This document shows, piece by piece, positions 24,401-39,305 of a stretch of DNA of 64,000 nt. The stretch is from Chelonoidis abingdonii. Taxonomy: Eukaryota > Chordata > Testudines > Testudinidae. Position 1 is the stretch's first letter. Each line of letters opens with the position of its first letter. Under the pieces are notes generated by a model. It worked only from the letters and a program-made list of their open reading frames with translations, had not been told where the DNA came from and made no database searches. The position numbers and the translations under genes were made by a program. The stretch is taken from the NCBI RefSeq assembly GCF_003597395.2, contig NC_133770.1, positions 83,883,708-83,947,707 on the forward strand. The letters run 5' to 3'.

Positions 24401-27400
24401 ATATTAGTAACTTGCAGACATGTCATTTGTCATGCACACATTTCCAACTTGCATAACCACCTCTTTTGCTTAAACTAATTACCTAGGAAACTAGACTGCA
24501 ATTGGATTCTTTTTCACCCTTGTGGTTATAAGCATCTTACAGAAGTTAGAGCAGCTGAAATCCTTTAAGAGGCTGCTGTAGAAACAGTCTTTCAAACAAT
24601 AATGTGGTAGGAAAATATTCAAGGATTTTCAATGTGTATTTGAGGTGTACATTCATTTGGTATATTTATTCATTAGTATCACTGTACTTCATCTGACTTT
24701 GTGTTTGGAAGAATAGAACATTGCCTTGAATAAATAGACTTAAACTTTCAGTACTGGAATTTCTTGATAGTAATGTCAGCTTTTTACCTTAAGGTCACCT
24801 GGCTCTTCAGTCTGTGCCTCCTCCTCAGTACTTAAATTATTTTAAGATGTAGGTCTGTGTGTTCAGCAGCTCTATTGTCTTAATAGCCAAGAGGTCACCC
24901 TATTTTCCTTGTTGAGGAAACTGGAGGGTGCTGTGAGACTCCCTCTTGACTTTTCTATGCATTTATTTTATGCACTGTCATTCCTCCTCTTCCCCTATTC
25001 CTTCTTTATGGTGGTTTGTTTGTGATTATACAGGTCAGCTGATATGACTTACCCCTTTTTTCTTGCTATTATAATTCCAACTTTTTTGACCCTAGTCCTT
25101 TCTTGCTGACTCTTCCTTTTTTGTTTTCTCAGTACTAAACTTGGCATTCTAGTCGATTAGCTTCCTCTAAGTGAAATTTGCCTGATCTCTGAAGTTTCAG
25201 TTCTTCATTTAGAAGTTTGTCATTTTCAGTTTGCTGCCCATACATAGGAAAGATGGAAAAGTAGGGAAATGCAACATATCGCATCTGATTTTCAACACTT
25301 TTTCTCCTGATTTCTGATGTAAATAAAGTCTTAAAGTAAAACACAAACGACACAACTTAAAAAAGTAAGAAATTATTTGGGTCCTGAGGCAGGTTTACTC
25401 TTATTTAGCTTTAACAAATTTTACACAGAGGAAATAGGCCAAACGTTCTTCGTGGGACAGAGTGAAAATTCAGTCCAAAATAAATCAGAGACACATGGCT
25501 GTTTTTGTTTTTTATTTTAGCTGAATTTCTCAGTAAAAATCTATTTCCACAAGCTGCATATTATAAACTCTCCAAGTATGAACACTTACGCTTTTTCCTT
25601 GGTGTCTTGTTTACTTGGGAAGGATAAACCATTAATGCACAATAGGTAACAGACATGGTTCTGCAAAACAAAATTCTGAACTGTCTTCACTTTTGATTGT
25701 GATTCTTATCAATCAAATTAGATTGAAAGTATTTGTTTTTGGTAACATTTTATAACTCCATGTTACCATATACAATATTTTTAGTAGCTGTATCTTACCT
25801 TGTTTAAATATTCCTTTTTTCTTTCTACTTTCCAATCACATTCAGGACAGAAATAATATGGTGAGTTTGTTTACTACTTTCATGGCTTATGTTTCATTAA
25901 ACTCTGCCTGGCATGTGATGTCTTGTCTAGCAGTGCATTTTAGATGTTTTTAATCAAACAATCTTTCTCAGTTTCCAAGCTGGGTCTGTGACTTCCCCCC
26001 TTGTGCTGCTCATAGATCCTTTACTTCTGAACAACAAAGTAGCCTTTTGTGTTCTCCAGCTTTGTGGCTGCCAGTCTTACTGTGGGTATTGTCTCCTGAA
26101 AGATGGGTCTGGTTCTGCTCCCCAGTCACTCTTTTTGGCTTGATGGAAAAGAGTTTTTTCCTGCATGGTTAATGTATGCATGTAACACAGTATATTTAAA
26201 TACAGGATTACCCAGCAGTTTTTGCTGATTCTCTATTTTAGTGTACATATGGTGATGGGATTTGGGTTTTTTATACAAGATACGGGGTAACTGTGTATGA
26301 TAAAAGTACATGGCTGCAAGTTTCTCTGGCATGATTTGATGACTTTTGTTGGTAATTTAGTATTAATATGGTGCAAGTCACTAACTAAAGATTTCAATTG
26401 TGCTGTTCTGTTGTCACTGACTTTGAAATCACTGATTAGAAAACTGCATCAGGAGTAATAAGTGTTCTCTTGAAAGCAGAGATCTCTCAGGAACAGCCAG
26501 TGAGAAAACAGCTTAATTTTCATGTTTCAAGTAACACTAGAAACCCACTTTTATAAGAACATGCACTGAAGTGAAATTATCCAGTTATCTGCTATTGCTA
26601 ATTGTCCTAGCCCTGAATTTGGCATCTTTTTCTATTTGCAGAACATTAATCAAAAGCCAGTAATACTAAGGAAACGAAGGCAAAGAATAAAAATAGAAGC
26701 AAACTGGGATCTTTTCTATTACAGGTAAATATCTAGAATAAATGTACTAGGCTTTTTAAAATAGCCATGTGTTAACTATAACAGATGAATTAAAAGTTAA
26801 TAAATCATGGCCATTCACTTGACAGTTACAGAAGCCCTAACTCAAAGCTACGGCTATAAAGGTAGTTTAAATAGTACAACCTGAAATATTTGACATGAAC
26901 TTTAACCACAAGTATAATGTATGGAGCAAAAAATACTGAAATGCGCTAGATAAATTCTTTAGTCTGCTTCTGAAATGCACATGGCTAGCCCTAACCTCAG
27001 TGTCTTGCTTTTGACTTTGCATACTCAGATACATTTAACAGGGCTGTATATGAAATTTTTGTAAGACACAACTGTAACATGTTTCGCTTTTACCATTTAT
27101 GCTGTCACTTCTACAACCAAGTCCCAGGAGGTAAATTGCATTTCAGAGACCTAATAGCGTTAATGCTTTTGAAAAGTAGGGTGTTGCTATTTCAAGAACC
27201 TTATTTTTGTTTAAGTGGCTTCTGGCTTTATTTTAAGGTAGAGTGGATGTCTTGTCTGATGCTCATAGACACTAAAGATATGGCTACACAGCAGAGAAAA
27301 AAACATGGCTACTCCCTGCAGGGTGGGAGGGTTCCAGAGCTCAGTCTCTATCCCAAGCCTGGAAGTCTACCCAGCAATGAAACAGCCTGAGCCTTGTGAA

Positions 27401-30400
27401 CCTGAGTCAGCTGGCACTATCCAGCTGCAGGTTTTTCTTTGCTGTGTGTAGACAGATCCTTAGACTAATAACAAAGTAGGCATATCGAGGAAGTCACTAC
27501 TGTAATATCAAAATGATTTAAACACAAGTGAGACTTTGTATTATACATATCAAGAATAAAATGGCAAAGCATATTCCCTTCTGTACTAATTCATTGAAGT
27601 ACAGTATGCTCTGATGTGCATGGCAGGTTTATATGCATTTTAAACTATCTTTATTAACATTAAAAGAGTAGAAAACTCTTTTTTTACTAGCCATGCTTTC
27701 TCCTAGATTTCTTCAAGATCATGCTAGGTCAAATTTGATTTGGAACTTCAAAACACGGGAAGAGTTGAGAGATACCCTTGAATCTGAAATGCGGGCATTC
27801 AATATTGACAGAGAACTTGGCAGTGCTAATGTTATCTCATGGAATCATCATGAGTTTGAGGTAAACTTTTCTAGTATGTTTTACTTAAATCACTAATATT
27901 GTAGTCCTAGTGTCCTTACGCATCAGCTTTTTTCTGTAACGTTCTAAATGAGTGTTGTACACAACCTTTGTCAATAAATGATTGGGCAGAGTATATAAAC
28001 TCAAAGCTATGAAGGAGAAAGCAGGCACCTCCTCTTTATGGTATGGACTGTTTTTTTGTTTTTTTTTAGATTGACTGACTGTATGCAGGCTATGCAAACT
28101 AGTTCCCCTCCCGACAGGATGCATAGTCCTTTTTCAAAGGAATCTCTATGAACTACCTCATATACCCAGATTTAATGGCTTTTATATAGGCAAGACAAAT
28201 CTCTGATCAGCCAAGAGGGAGTCTAAATATATTCACTAAAAACACAAACTATATAAATAGCCATTTGTCTTAACAGTGAAAGTGGCGGAGATATTTAGAT
28301 ATGACAAAATATACACATGAAGCACTGCAGACAAGTGTATTTAACACATAGATTCAAAGATTAATTCAGCTTAGAGGAGTTGTCATTATGACAACGAGAA
28401 TTGGGAATCTGGGCCAAAGTCCCATAAACATAACACAGAGGGCTTCTGACACACTGGAAGGAAGCACCTATTTATAAATTCCCAATAGAACTGTTGTATT
28501 AATTTCAAGCATTAATTCTAGCAAGGTTTACAGTGAGTGAGAGCCATTAAAATGTAAGGTCCATGCAGTATTCCACTTTTTACAGTATGTATCAACATAC
28601 TTGTTCTGATGATTTATTGTACGTTCCCATGTTCAATTAAAAGTGAATAATAAACAAGTGCAAAAATCAGTATGGTACCAAAACACTTGGAAGGGCTGAC
28701 TTTCAGAAAGCTTACTAAATATTAGGCAGCCAATCTAAAGTCCTGAATAGATTGGATATCAAATAGCATGCAGAACATTGATGCTTCTGGGATGAATAAG
28801 CCCTTCAAAACATCATTGAAGCAATAATCTGTGGCACACCCCGGGTAAAAGTTTCGATATATGGAATTCTGTTATTTTGGAAATAGTAGTATTTCTCTAA
28901 GATGTCGCATAAGCAAAGAGGCCATAACTAGGTGGGAACAGAATAAACTAACTTGCCTAGGTCTGTTTCAGGTGTGATGGGTTTTTTGTTTGTTTTTAAA
29001 TCATTCAATAATAAAGCCTTCAGATAGCAGATTGTAGATTTCTAATTTTGACATTGTCTCCACAACAGAATGGATTGAATAGAAAACAAAAATAGGAAGC
29101 AGAACTTGAATGCTCTTGAAGATGGCAAATCACCATCTCATCAGTAGGAAGAGTCGCTAGAAGTAACTAAATGCAGCTTTTACATCAGTCTCCAATAAAT
29201 GCAATCAAACAAACAACCTTAGACTCTGGACAGTACATCGTAAACACTTTCTGCAGTTGTTCACAGATTGATATTTTGGTCACATGTGAAAAGCTTACAG
29301 AAAACTTGTAACAAACATATATGCTTTTTCGAAAGCTATATATTCTGAGATCCCCTCCCAAATCTACAAAACCTGACTGTATCACAGCAGTATATGTCAC
29401 AAGAGGAAATCTACAGGCACAGTGTGACTAAACAGAGGCAACGTATTATGCTTCAGGTTGCCAACAGCCCTCAAATCAGTCTTGGACCATTCTGTCAGTG
29501 AACTTCTCATAACCTGCAAGAAACAGACATTGGTGTATAATGCCACACTTAAAACATTTAAACTTACTTTTGTATTCTTGCAGGTATCTTTACATGTAAG
29601 CATTCTTATATTAGTGGTTTTTAATTGAGGATGGGTGAAGGGTACAGAGTTAACTTCATCTTGGAACCCTATTAACTCATGTAATTATGATTTTATTTGT
29701 ACTCCTACTATTGAACTGTTGCCTCTAGGCTTTGCAACACCTATGTGACTTGTTAAATGTTAGCTGTTACAATGGTGTACTGTATCCATTATTGTAGAGA
29801 GCCCTGTGCTAGATTGTTTAAACTATGGCTTAAACGGTGTGTTGTACAATGCTTCAGTTTTAGGTAAACGCTTTGTCTTAAAATACATAGTGTATTAGAA
29901 TATTGAAATTCCCTATGGATTTCCAGAGGCTTTGTGCCACTTAGAGTATTGTGGCTGTCTGGGAGCAAGTTGGATATCAACTGTTCTTTAGAATATTAGT
30001 TTCTAGTCTTCATTCCTGTGTAAAGAAGTAATTTTTCAGCTTCAAACGTCTAGGTTAGTAAAATGAAAACTACATTCTCCTTTAGAATAGCAATTAATAC
30101 AAATCCATATTTCATTAATGTTGCTTATTAAACCTTACTGCTTATTGCAGGAGAGAGGCTCCTCAAAAAAGAAAAGAAAAAAAAATATTTACTGAGCATG
30201 TTAAGCCATGAAATCAAGTAAAATATAGATTGCATGTGGCAGCTTGCTAAAAGCTCAATTTTAAGTGCATAATCTGAAATAACACATGGTTTACATATCT
30301 ATGTTTCATTTATAGGTTAAGTATGAGTGCCTTTCAGAGGAAATAAAAATAGGGGATTATTACCTGAGATTATTGTTGGAGGAGGATGAAACTGAAGAGA

Positions 30401-33400
30401 GTGGAGCAATCAAAAAATCGTGAGTCACAGTTCAGCTTGTCTTCCTTATTTTTTCTGAGGTTTAATGCATATTTCCTCCACTATGAACTTTCTTCTTTTT
30501 TTTGCAGGTATGAATTTTTCAATGAACTTTATCACCGGTTCTTGCTCACCCCTAAAGTGAACATGAAATGCTTATGTCTACAAGCACTGGCAATTGTTTA
30601 TGGACGATGTCATGAAGAAATAGGACAATTTAGTGACACTAAATATATTGTTGGGATGTTGGAAAGGGTGAGTTTTTTGTTTGGATGGTGTTTTTTAGAT
30701 AAAAATAAATGTTAATATGGTGGCTAGGAATAGGTTAGTCATTGACATGCTGCTGTCCAGTTCCGATTTTGGTATTGCAGACTTAGCTTGAAGTTTCATT
30801 TGGAAGTTACTGTTGGATTGAGTCATTTTTAGTCAGTTTCTGTTTTCTAACTAATTCTTAATGAATACATTCTGCTGATGGAAGTCTCTGATGGTGGCAT
30901 TTTTAGTCCCATTACTCTAATATGCAAGAATAAATTTATTTGAAATGAGGCCAATGGAAGCACTGCCTTAAGAGTGAAATATAAATAACAATATAGACTT
31001 CATTCAATGCAGTATTTTAGTCTTCTGCTTATTCCTGAAGCACATCAGGAATAAACGGCAAACTTTTTTAAATTTTTGCTCACCTGTGGAGAGTGGGCCG
31101 TCCACTAAGGGAAACACTTTGCCTTTGGAATGGCTGGTTCAAAGTGAACTGGCAGTGGTCTTTTAGGCAGAGTGTTTTCTCAAAACTGAGGGTATACTGG
31201 TATACTTAAGGATGACGGGTTGGATTTGTTTGTAACCATAAAACTTGGAAACCCTTTAATGGTAAAGGCAGACACAAACCATATTTAAATACGGTTGAGT
31301 TAATAGGTTCTAATTCTTATGCCTGTTTAATCTTTGAAGGTGAATTGAAGAGGTTTGGCCTATCAACGGGATAGTTCATAGTAGCACTTCTCTAACAGCA
31401 ACTGAAATTAACATTTTACGCTTTAGAGAGCTGCCTTTTTTACAACGCTCTTGTCTGGCAGTGCTTTCTGAAGAAACCATTAACTCAGGCCTTAAATCGG
31501 CGCTCATCTTTCATTTAAGTGCATTTAAATTATAAACTCATACATGCTTTAATACCAAATCAGTAATGGGATATAAGGTAATATTAAAAATCAGTTAACT
31601 TTAAAACTCCATTTCACAGTGAATTCTATAGCGTGATTATTTGGCAGTGGTATTTTTACCTTTCCCATAACATGAACAATTAACATTGATTAGGTGTGAT
31701 TCAGAAGAAAGTTGCATATTTGAACTTACTTTGCACAAACAGACTTCACAGAAAACTGTAGAAATTATTCAAGAGCTGTTTTTAGTATGAAAACAAATCC
31801 AGTAATACTACCAAAATTAGTGAGACTGTTTATAGTGACTTACGACATTCTCACAAATATCTTGCAACGTTTTCCAATATCATTTTATATATACGTTTTT
31901 CTGAAATCTTACTGTTAAAGGTAACCTTATCTGTTTTTGCAGTTTTTATGTTTTGTTACAAGATATTTGAGAATTGGATTTTACTCTCTGGTTAATTCAA
32001 CATGCTAATTTTTTGAGCCTTGATTAATTTGTATTTCCTGTTGGACATGTTTTGATGACTACTTCCCTCTTTTTTTAACCCCAAAAGTGCACTGATAGAC
32101 TTGAGCGGGACAGACTGATACTATTCCTTAACAAGCTCATTCTAAATAAGGTAGGAGATTTTATTTTTCCAGTACTTCAAAGAAAATTCATGAAACATGG
32201 ATACATTTTTTTTAAACTATTAAAATGTTCTCCAGTTTGAAACTAATGCTTTGAGTTGATTTTAAAAACTGTAACTGAATCTCTAATCGTGTGCTTAATG
32301 GAAAGAACGATCTCTTATTAGATGCAAATATTAAAGGTACAACTCTCTCTCCCTTTCTAGCACAGATGCTGTATCTATAGGTGTGATTTAGGGTTTTTGA
32401 ATGGGTAACGAAGGGATAAGGAAGTATAAATGTTCTGTGCTAGATTTCTAAAGAAAATGGTTGAGTGTGAGGAGGAGAGTTGAAACCTTACTTTTGAGTC
32501 CTATTAAAATACTACACAAAGATTGGTTCTTACAGTGCTTTTTACTTACCCATAACACACCTCTATAATGCTCACATTTATTTCATGTGAAGGTTTTTTC
32601 TCTCTTTTTTACAGAAAAATGTTAAGGACCTCATGGATTCAAATGGCATTAGAATCCTTGTGGATCTGCTTACCATGGCACATCTCCACACAAGCAGGGC
32701 TACAGTACCATTGCAAGTATGAGGTCTTTTGGTTTATTCGCACTATGCCTTTTTAAGAGAATTTTTAAAATGAGACACTGTTTTTAAAGGGTGCTTGAAC
32801 AGAAACTAGGATTTTATGAAATTCAGTCTTTTAAGGCTGATATCTTTCACTTACAAAAGTAAGGAAACAGGCTGAAGTTTTTCTGCCAACCATAACTTCT
32901 TTGCACATACTATTTTTATAGTCTAAGCCTTCTTTAGTACCACCCAACTCTCATACCCCCTCCTAATGCACATCAGGCAAAAAAACAGCCTTGTAAAATG
33001 CCCTCCATAAACTAGCTAACTTCCAAATTGCTAAAGTCATATGGGATTAAGACTGAATCTTGCATTAAATTGGTTACATCATTTAAATATAAATATTTTA
33101 ACTTTTAGAGCAATGTGATTGAAGCAGCACCTGATATGAAGAGAGAAAGTGAGAAAGAGTGGTACTTTGGCAATGCAGATAAAGAGAGGAGCGGTCCTTA
33201 CAGCTTTATAGAGGTGGTATACTTTTTTCATTGCTGATTCATAAAATAATTAAACTTAAAAATGACCATACTGGGCTAGTCTGACCCAATATCCTGTCTT
33301 CTAACAGTGGTCAGTGCAGGAATGAACAGAACAGGATAACTGAGTGATCCATCCCCTGTCATCCAGTTCCAGCTTCTGTCAGTCAGAGGCTTAGGGACTC

Positions 33401-36400
33401 CCAGAACATGGAGTTGTCCCTGACCATCTTGGAATAGCTGTTGGTGGTCCTATCCTCCATGAATTTATCCAGTTCTTTTTTTGATCCCTGTTGTACTTCA
33501 CAACATCCCCGGCAATGAATTCCACAGGTTGACTGTGCATTGTGTGAAGAAGTATTTCCTTATGTATGTTTTAAACCTGTTGCCTATTAATTTCATTGGG
33601 TGATCCCTGGTTCTTGTGTTTATATGAAGGGGTAAATAACATTTCCTTATTCACTTTCTCCACACTATTCCTGATTTTGATAGACCTATTTTACAGACAC
33701 CCAGTAGTCTCTCTTCTAAAATGATCAAGCCCAGTCATCTTAATCTCTCCTCATTCAGATGCTATTGTATACCCTTAGTAATTTTTGTTGCCCTCTGTAT
33801 GTCTCCAATTCTAATCTTTTTTGAGATGGGGCATGGGCATACCATGGATATATATTTAGTGGCATTATATTATCTATCACTTTCCTAATGGTCCCTAACA
33901 TTGTAATGTGGTGGTGGTGGTGGTGTGTTGTGGTGGTTTTTTTTTTTTTTTTTTTGGGCCAGCTGCACGTTGAGCAGATGTTTTCAGAGAACTATCCACA
34001 ATGACCCCCAAGATCTCTGAGCGGTGACAGCTAATTTAAACCCCATCATTTTGTATGTCTAGTTGGGATTTCCAATGTGCGTTAGTTTAAAATCAGTGTT
34101 TCTTTTTCAAGAGGCCAGGATATTGTGTGTTTTATAAAAGAGCTGAATGTAAGAGGAAAGAGTCTACACTACTCCAATATGTGCACATTGCTTAGCATAA
34201 CTTATCAGATATTGGGTACAGCTAGATAATCCTACCCCACTCAAGTTTGAGACTTCATGAAGTCCTAGATAATAAAGGGGAGTGATACTGTCACCGCCTC
34301 TCTGACTGTAACTGGCATTCTAAAAGCGTGGTGGAGTTCCACAAGCTACTGCTTGTACCTGCCGTATGGTAGAATGAATTAGTCTTGTAGTTTTACTGCT
34401 CTCTGAGCCAGTAAGAGCTCCATCATAAAAAAAAATCTTATTTAACATGAAAATGGTATTAAAATGTAAAGATGTGCACTGGTGTACCAAATTACTGTTA
34501 TAATGAATTGTCTTACACTTAATCCACATCCCATATATATTTAGTATTGTTCTGATGTGTACATTAAGCTTACTGGGTACCAGCCTCTGAAAAATGTGGG
34601 TATGGCACATTTAATGTAGTTTTGATTTCATAAAATTCTAATTTTGATGTGCTAAGGAAAAGTTAAATTCTCAGAGGAAATCAGTGATCTGATCACTTTG
34701 GATATGATCGTGCATTTTATCTTCCTAACACAAACTACGAAATGGTATAAAAAATTAGGATTTTTAAGAGTGCAAGAATCAAAGCTTTTAGAGTTATAAT
34801 TCTGTGTAGTCTCCAAATGAGATCAATAATCCAATTTACTATAATGACTTGACTTAAAAAAAAAAAAAAAAAAAAAAGTTGAAAATCTCTTCCAAGTTGG
34901 TTTTCTTTCGCTTGTCTGGGCCCTTTTTTTCCTGTCATACAAAGGGTAGATTTTAGAGCTCCTAAAGGGAACAGAAATATTTAGCCTGTATTGGTTTTTC
35001 ATAGCAAAAAATATTTATTTTTCATACTTGGAGAGCATCTGATTTTATATGCACTATGAGCTACCAAGACAAGTAATGAAAAATGCCAGAAAACCTTACT
35101 GCTCATAGTGTGAAACATCTAACTTGTACCTCTGATCTTAAAAAAGATGCAGGAATTATGGACCAAGGGAAAGCTGACTGCAAAAACACGTTGCTGGGCT
35201 CAGGGTATGGATGGCTGGAGACCATTGCAGTTTATCCCTCAGCTTAAATGGTGCTTGCTAGCCAGTGGACAGGCTGTGCTGAATGAGACTGACCTTGCCA
35301 CACTTATCCTCAACATGTTGATCACAATGTGTGGCTATTTTCCCAGCAGGTAATGAGTCTTTTTAGTTCCAAGAGAAGAAAATGGCTGTAACTTTCCATG
35401 GTTGTAGCAAATGTGTACAATTACTATTCTAGTTTTATTGATATACTTCCTGGGTTAAATGGAAGAAACTCTTTAAATTGGGCATCCATCTACCATCTCG
35501 TAGCAAATTTCATTTGGTTAGTGAACATGGAAGTTTTTATCTTCCTACCATGGAAGCAGAGATGAACTGATGCAGTTTTATGATGGGACAAAGATAAATC
35601 CATTTAATAGATGTACCATAAAACTTCATGGTCACTGCTGCATTGACTGCTCCTTCTCAAACTGAAATTACAATAATTTAACATTATCTTAAATATAACA
35701 GAAGTGAATGTCTCAGGTTACTTTGATAGCATTAGAAATATAATATAACTTTTTATAACATTTCTTAAACACATAGTTTATCTCACTGTTTCCATGAGTG
35801 AATACTTAATGTGAATTTTACTAAACCTCGCTGATATACTCTATATCAAAGCTAAGTCCAGGTGAAAGTTGGATGAATATTTAAGAAATGAGGATAGTAA
35901 AACTTGTTGGAATATATATGAGGATCTTGATATCAACCCAGTCCATCGGATCAAAATCTAAAATCTGCCTGAGAAATCAGTTAAACATTTAAAATAAAAG
36001 CACAAATACTGTATTTATATTTATGTATTATACACTGAAAATATTGATCGGCAAAATACTTATTTTAGGGATCAAGATAATGCCATTATAAGACCTTTGC
36101 CCAGAGTAAAGAGGCTGCTTTCAGACAGTACTTGCCTTCCCCATATTACTCAGGTAAGTTGCTTGTTTTGTCAGTTTGTTGAGAAATGTGTAAATATCGA
36201 GAAATGATTCCAGCTAACTTAATATAATTTAACAGTCATAGTGTTCTGGACTGTTGTGCTTCTTTCTACTATTTTTCACTAACTTTTTTTTTTGCTTTAA
36301 TCATTCCAATTTTGATTAGCTGGTTAAAGTTAGTTTGTTTTATGGCTACTGCTCATCTACAATTTGATGCTCCATGTAAATGCTGTTTGTCTTCATTTCA

Positions 36401-39274
36401 GCTGCTGTTGACATTTGACCCTATCCTTGTTGAGAAAGTTGCCATATTGCTGTTTCACATCATGCAAGATAACCCACAATTATCTCGTTTTTATCTAAGC
36501 GGAGTATTCTTCTTTATCATGATGTACACAGGTTCTAATGTACTTCCTGTTGCAAGGTAAGGACGAGGAATGGTGAAAATAACAATTTTAGGTATTTATT
36601 CTTGGAACTGCCTCTGTATATTAATATTCCTAACTAGATAAGGGAACCTGTTACTTCTCAAGCAGTGAATAGCAAGGTTTTTACTGTGGCTTGCTTGTTT
36701 GATTCTGTACAAGTGCTTAAGCTGTGTGCATACATTTTACAGTTTTTGTTGAACTGAAGTAGTGTTTGGGAGTTTGAGGGTGTGTGCCTATAGTGTGCCC
36801 AGCTGTACAGCTAAAATCATGTATCTGGTCAAGGCTTCCATTGACTTAAAGCCATGAGAACGAGTCCATAATACCAGAATTAGAAGAAATATATTGTAGG
36901 ATTTTGATGTGTACTATTTGAGCGTTTATTTTTATAATAGTTTGGGTTTCAACAGTGAGATTCATATAAGGGTCCATAAAACTCCTTGCAGGATCAATGC
37001 CTAAAACACTTAATGTAAACATTCACATTTATCAGACTTGTATCTTGAGGCGTATGTAAATGGCTTCCTATTAAGCTCATGAATTTGAGTTTTAAAGCGA
37101 TTTTGCTGCATGTAATGAATTATTCTTCCCATACATTAAGAATTCACAGTATACATCCTCTTATACAACAGAATATCAGAAGTAAATTGTTTTCTAAATT
37201 AGTCATTTACAGCTTGTAAACGAGTCACTGATATCTTGATATCTAAAAAGTAAAAAAATTCAAAGCTTTCTGTAAAGCTTATGAGGAGGCAAAAAATCTA
37301 GGGTTAAGCTATAAATGTGATATGAAGATAGGACTGAAATGAAAAAGCAAGTGCATTTTTGAATCGGCATCTATACTGCTCTTTTCTGCAGAGCCGCATT
37401 GAGAATACCACTAAACTGAAAAACATTCCTTTTTCTCCTAGGTTTTTGAAGTACACTCATACAAAACAAGCTTTCAAGTCTGAAGAGGTGAGTAAAAAAT
37501 AATAGTATAGAACATTTATTTTGCTCTCGTAAGCTAAGTTAACTAATGAATTCTATATTAAATATTTTCTGAAGTATACTCCTTCAGTTTTCGATCTTTC
37601 TACCTTGTACTTACATCTTCATCATAAATGGACACTTTCGCTTTCTATTTTGTTAAAGATAAACATTCTTTTCCTTCCTTATATTTGTGTTTAAAGTCCT
37701 CTTTTAAAGAAACAAAAAGCAAAAACAAAAAACCTCAGCTTGAGCAGACAACTACCTAATTCTCTTGGCTGTGTTGCTTGTGACTGTTGTGCATTGGCAG
37801 TAATACATTACAAAATGAACTATATTCCGTCACCAAATACAAGGCGCAGACTTCGTGTTCTTCTGTCAGTCAAGTCTGCCTTGAATCTCCTTTTAGAAAG
37901 CATCCTGTTTGTAATATCTGCTCTTTCTCTGTCTTCATGAAGAAATGCCATTTGCACAGCCGAGTAGCTTTTCCTGCTGCTTGTTTAATCTGGCCTAGTC
38001 AGTGCATTAAACATACTCTTCTTTTCCTAAACTCAAACCAAGCATTTGCAACTAAGATGTAAAGTTTATTTTAGTAGTGCTACAAATAGTGCTTGGAGTA
38101 ACAATCCAAGCAACTACTCATTCCTCTTACAGTTAGACTCTTTGAGACACCTAGATCTCACTGCTTACCACCTCTCCAGCAGCTCTCCAGGCAACATTCC
38201 CATTGGTTAACAGTGGGATTTTACTAGACACTACCTATTTGCATGTCTCTTGTGTATATCTCGGCATACAGCAAAAGATCTAACTTGGGTTTTAAAGTGA
38301 GATGAGCGAACACTTTAAGATGACCAGAGAAGTCTGTTTTCTGAGACTGAATTTTTTGTCCTAGGAAGTTTCAAAATGGGACATTGGCTTGTAATGTGTT
38401 TAAAGAAAAACCTTCACTAGAACTCCATGGAAATAATAGGGGGAAGCACATTCCCTATATTCAGTGCCAGAGAGACACACAATCTGGTGGACTCCATTAT
38501 CTTCCCCATCCAACATCTTGTACAGGAGTAAAATCTTACAGGTTTTTACAGCTTGTGTGGCCTCTCTCTTCTGAACTTGCAGCTATGATGACTGCAATTG
38601 GCAGTTCAAAAGAGGTCTGTTTGTTCTTCATAACTCCAAGTGGAAGCAGCTTCAAGCTAAGATGAGTTTGTAGCACCTTCTGGCTTGGACAGTACAATGA
38701 TCCTTTAAACTCTTTATAGTTCATGGGCCATAAATCTCTGGTTGATATCAGTTGTATACACACACAGCTATTCCCCTTGGAGGAACAGAATGCTTAGTAA
38801 ATGATCAAGCTAAAGGAATCCAGTGAACTAAGTCTATTTCTCTTTGTTTTTTGGTGCAAAGTGGCAAAAATGAAGAACTTGAAACTCTAACCATTACTTT
38901 TAGGTTGTTTATATATTAGGAACTCCTTGTCCAAGTCCTTTTAAACTTTGCAGGAAAGTTCCTGGCCAAAGTAGAATTTAACATTTACAATTTTGAGATT
39001 AATTTGAATTTTGTGAATTTTAGTAGGGAGAAGGCCAAATAGGATTTTTAATAGAAATTTGGTTGCAGCTTAGTAAACTGTGGGAAGTAGTGCTTGTGGG
39101 TGTTAATACTCAGTCACCTTTTTAGAGAGGATAAATTGCCCTTACAGAAAGTGCATCTTAATTCACCCACTCTACATATGTCAGAGCGTTAAATCTGCAG
39201 AGCTGAACCAGGGGAGGAGATAGTATCCAGAAGCTGCTTATCATGCTAGTCTGGTGGTGGTTTTCCCAAGTATT

Positions 39275-39305
<31 letters not shown>

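Noticed and set aside
36402..36556. Transmembrane segment in [18 protein letters not shown]
   Set aside because: RME-8 proteins are known as peripheral membrane proteins with helical-repeat folds; one hydrophobic helix is better explained as buried.
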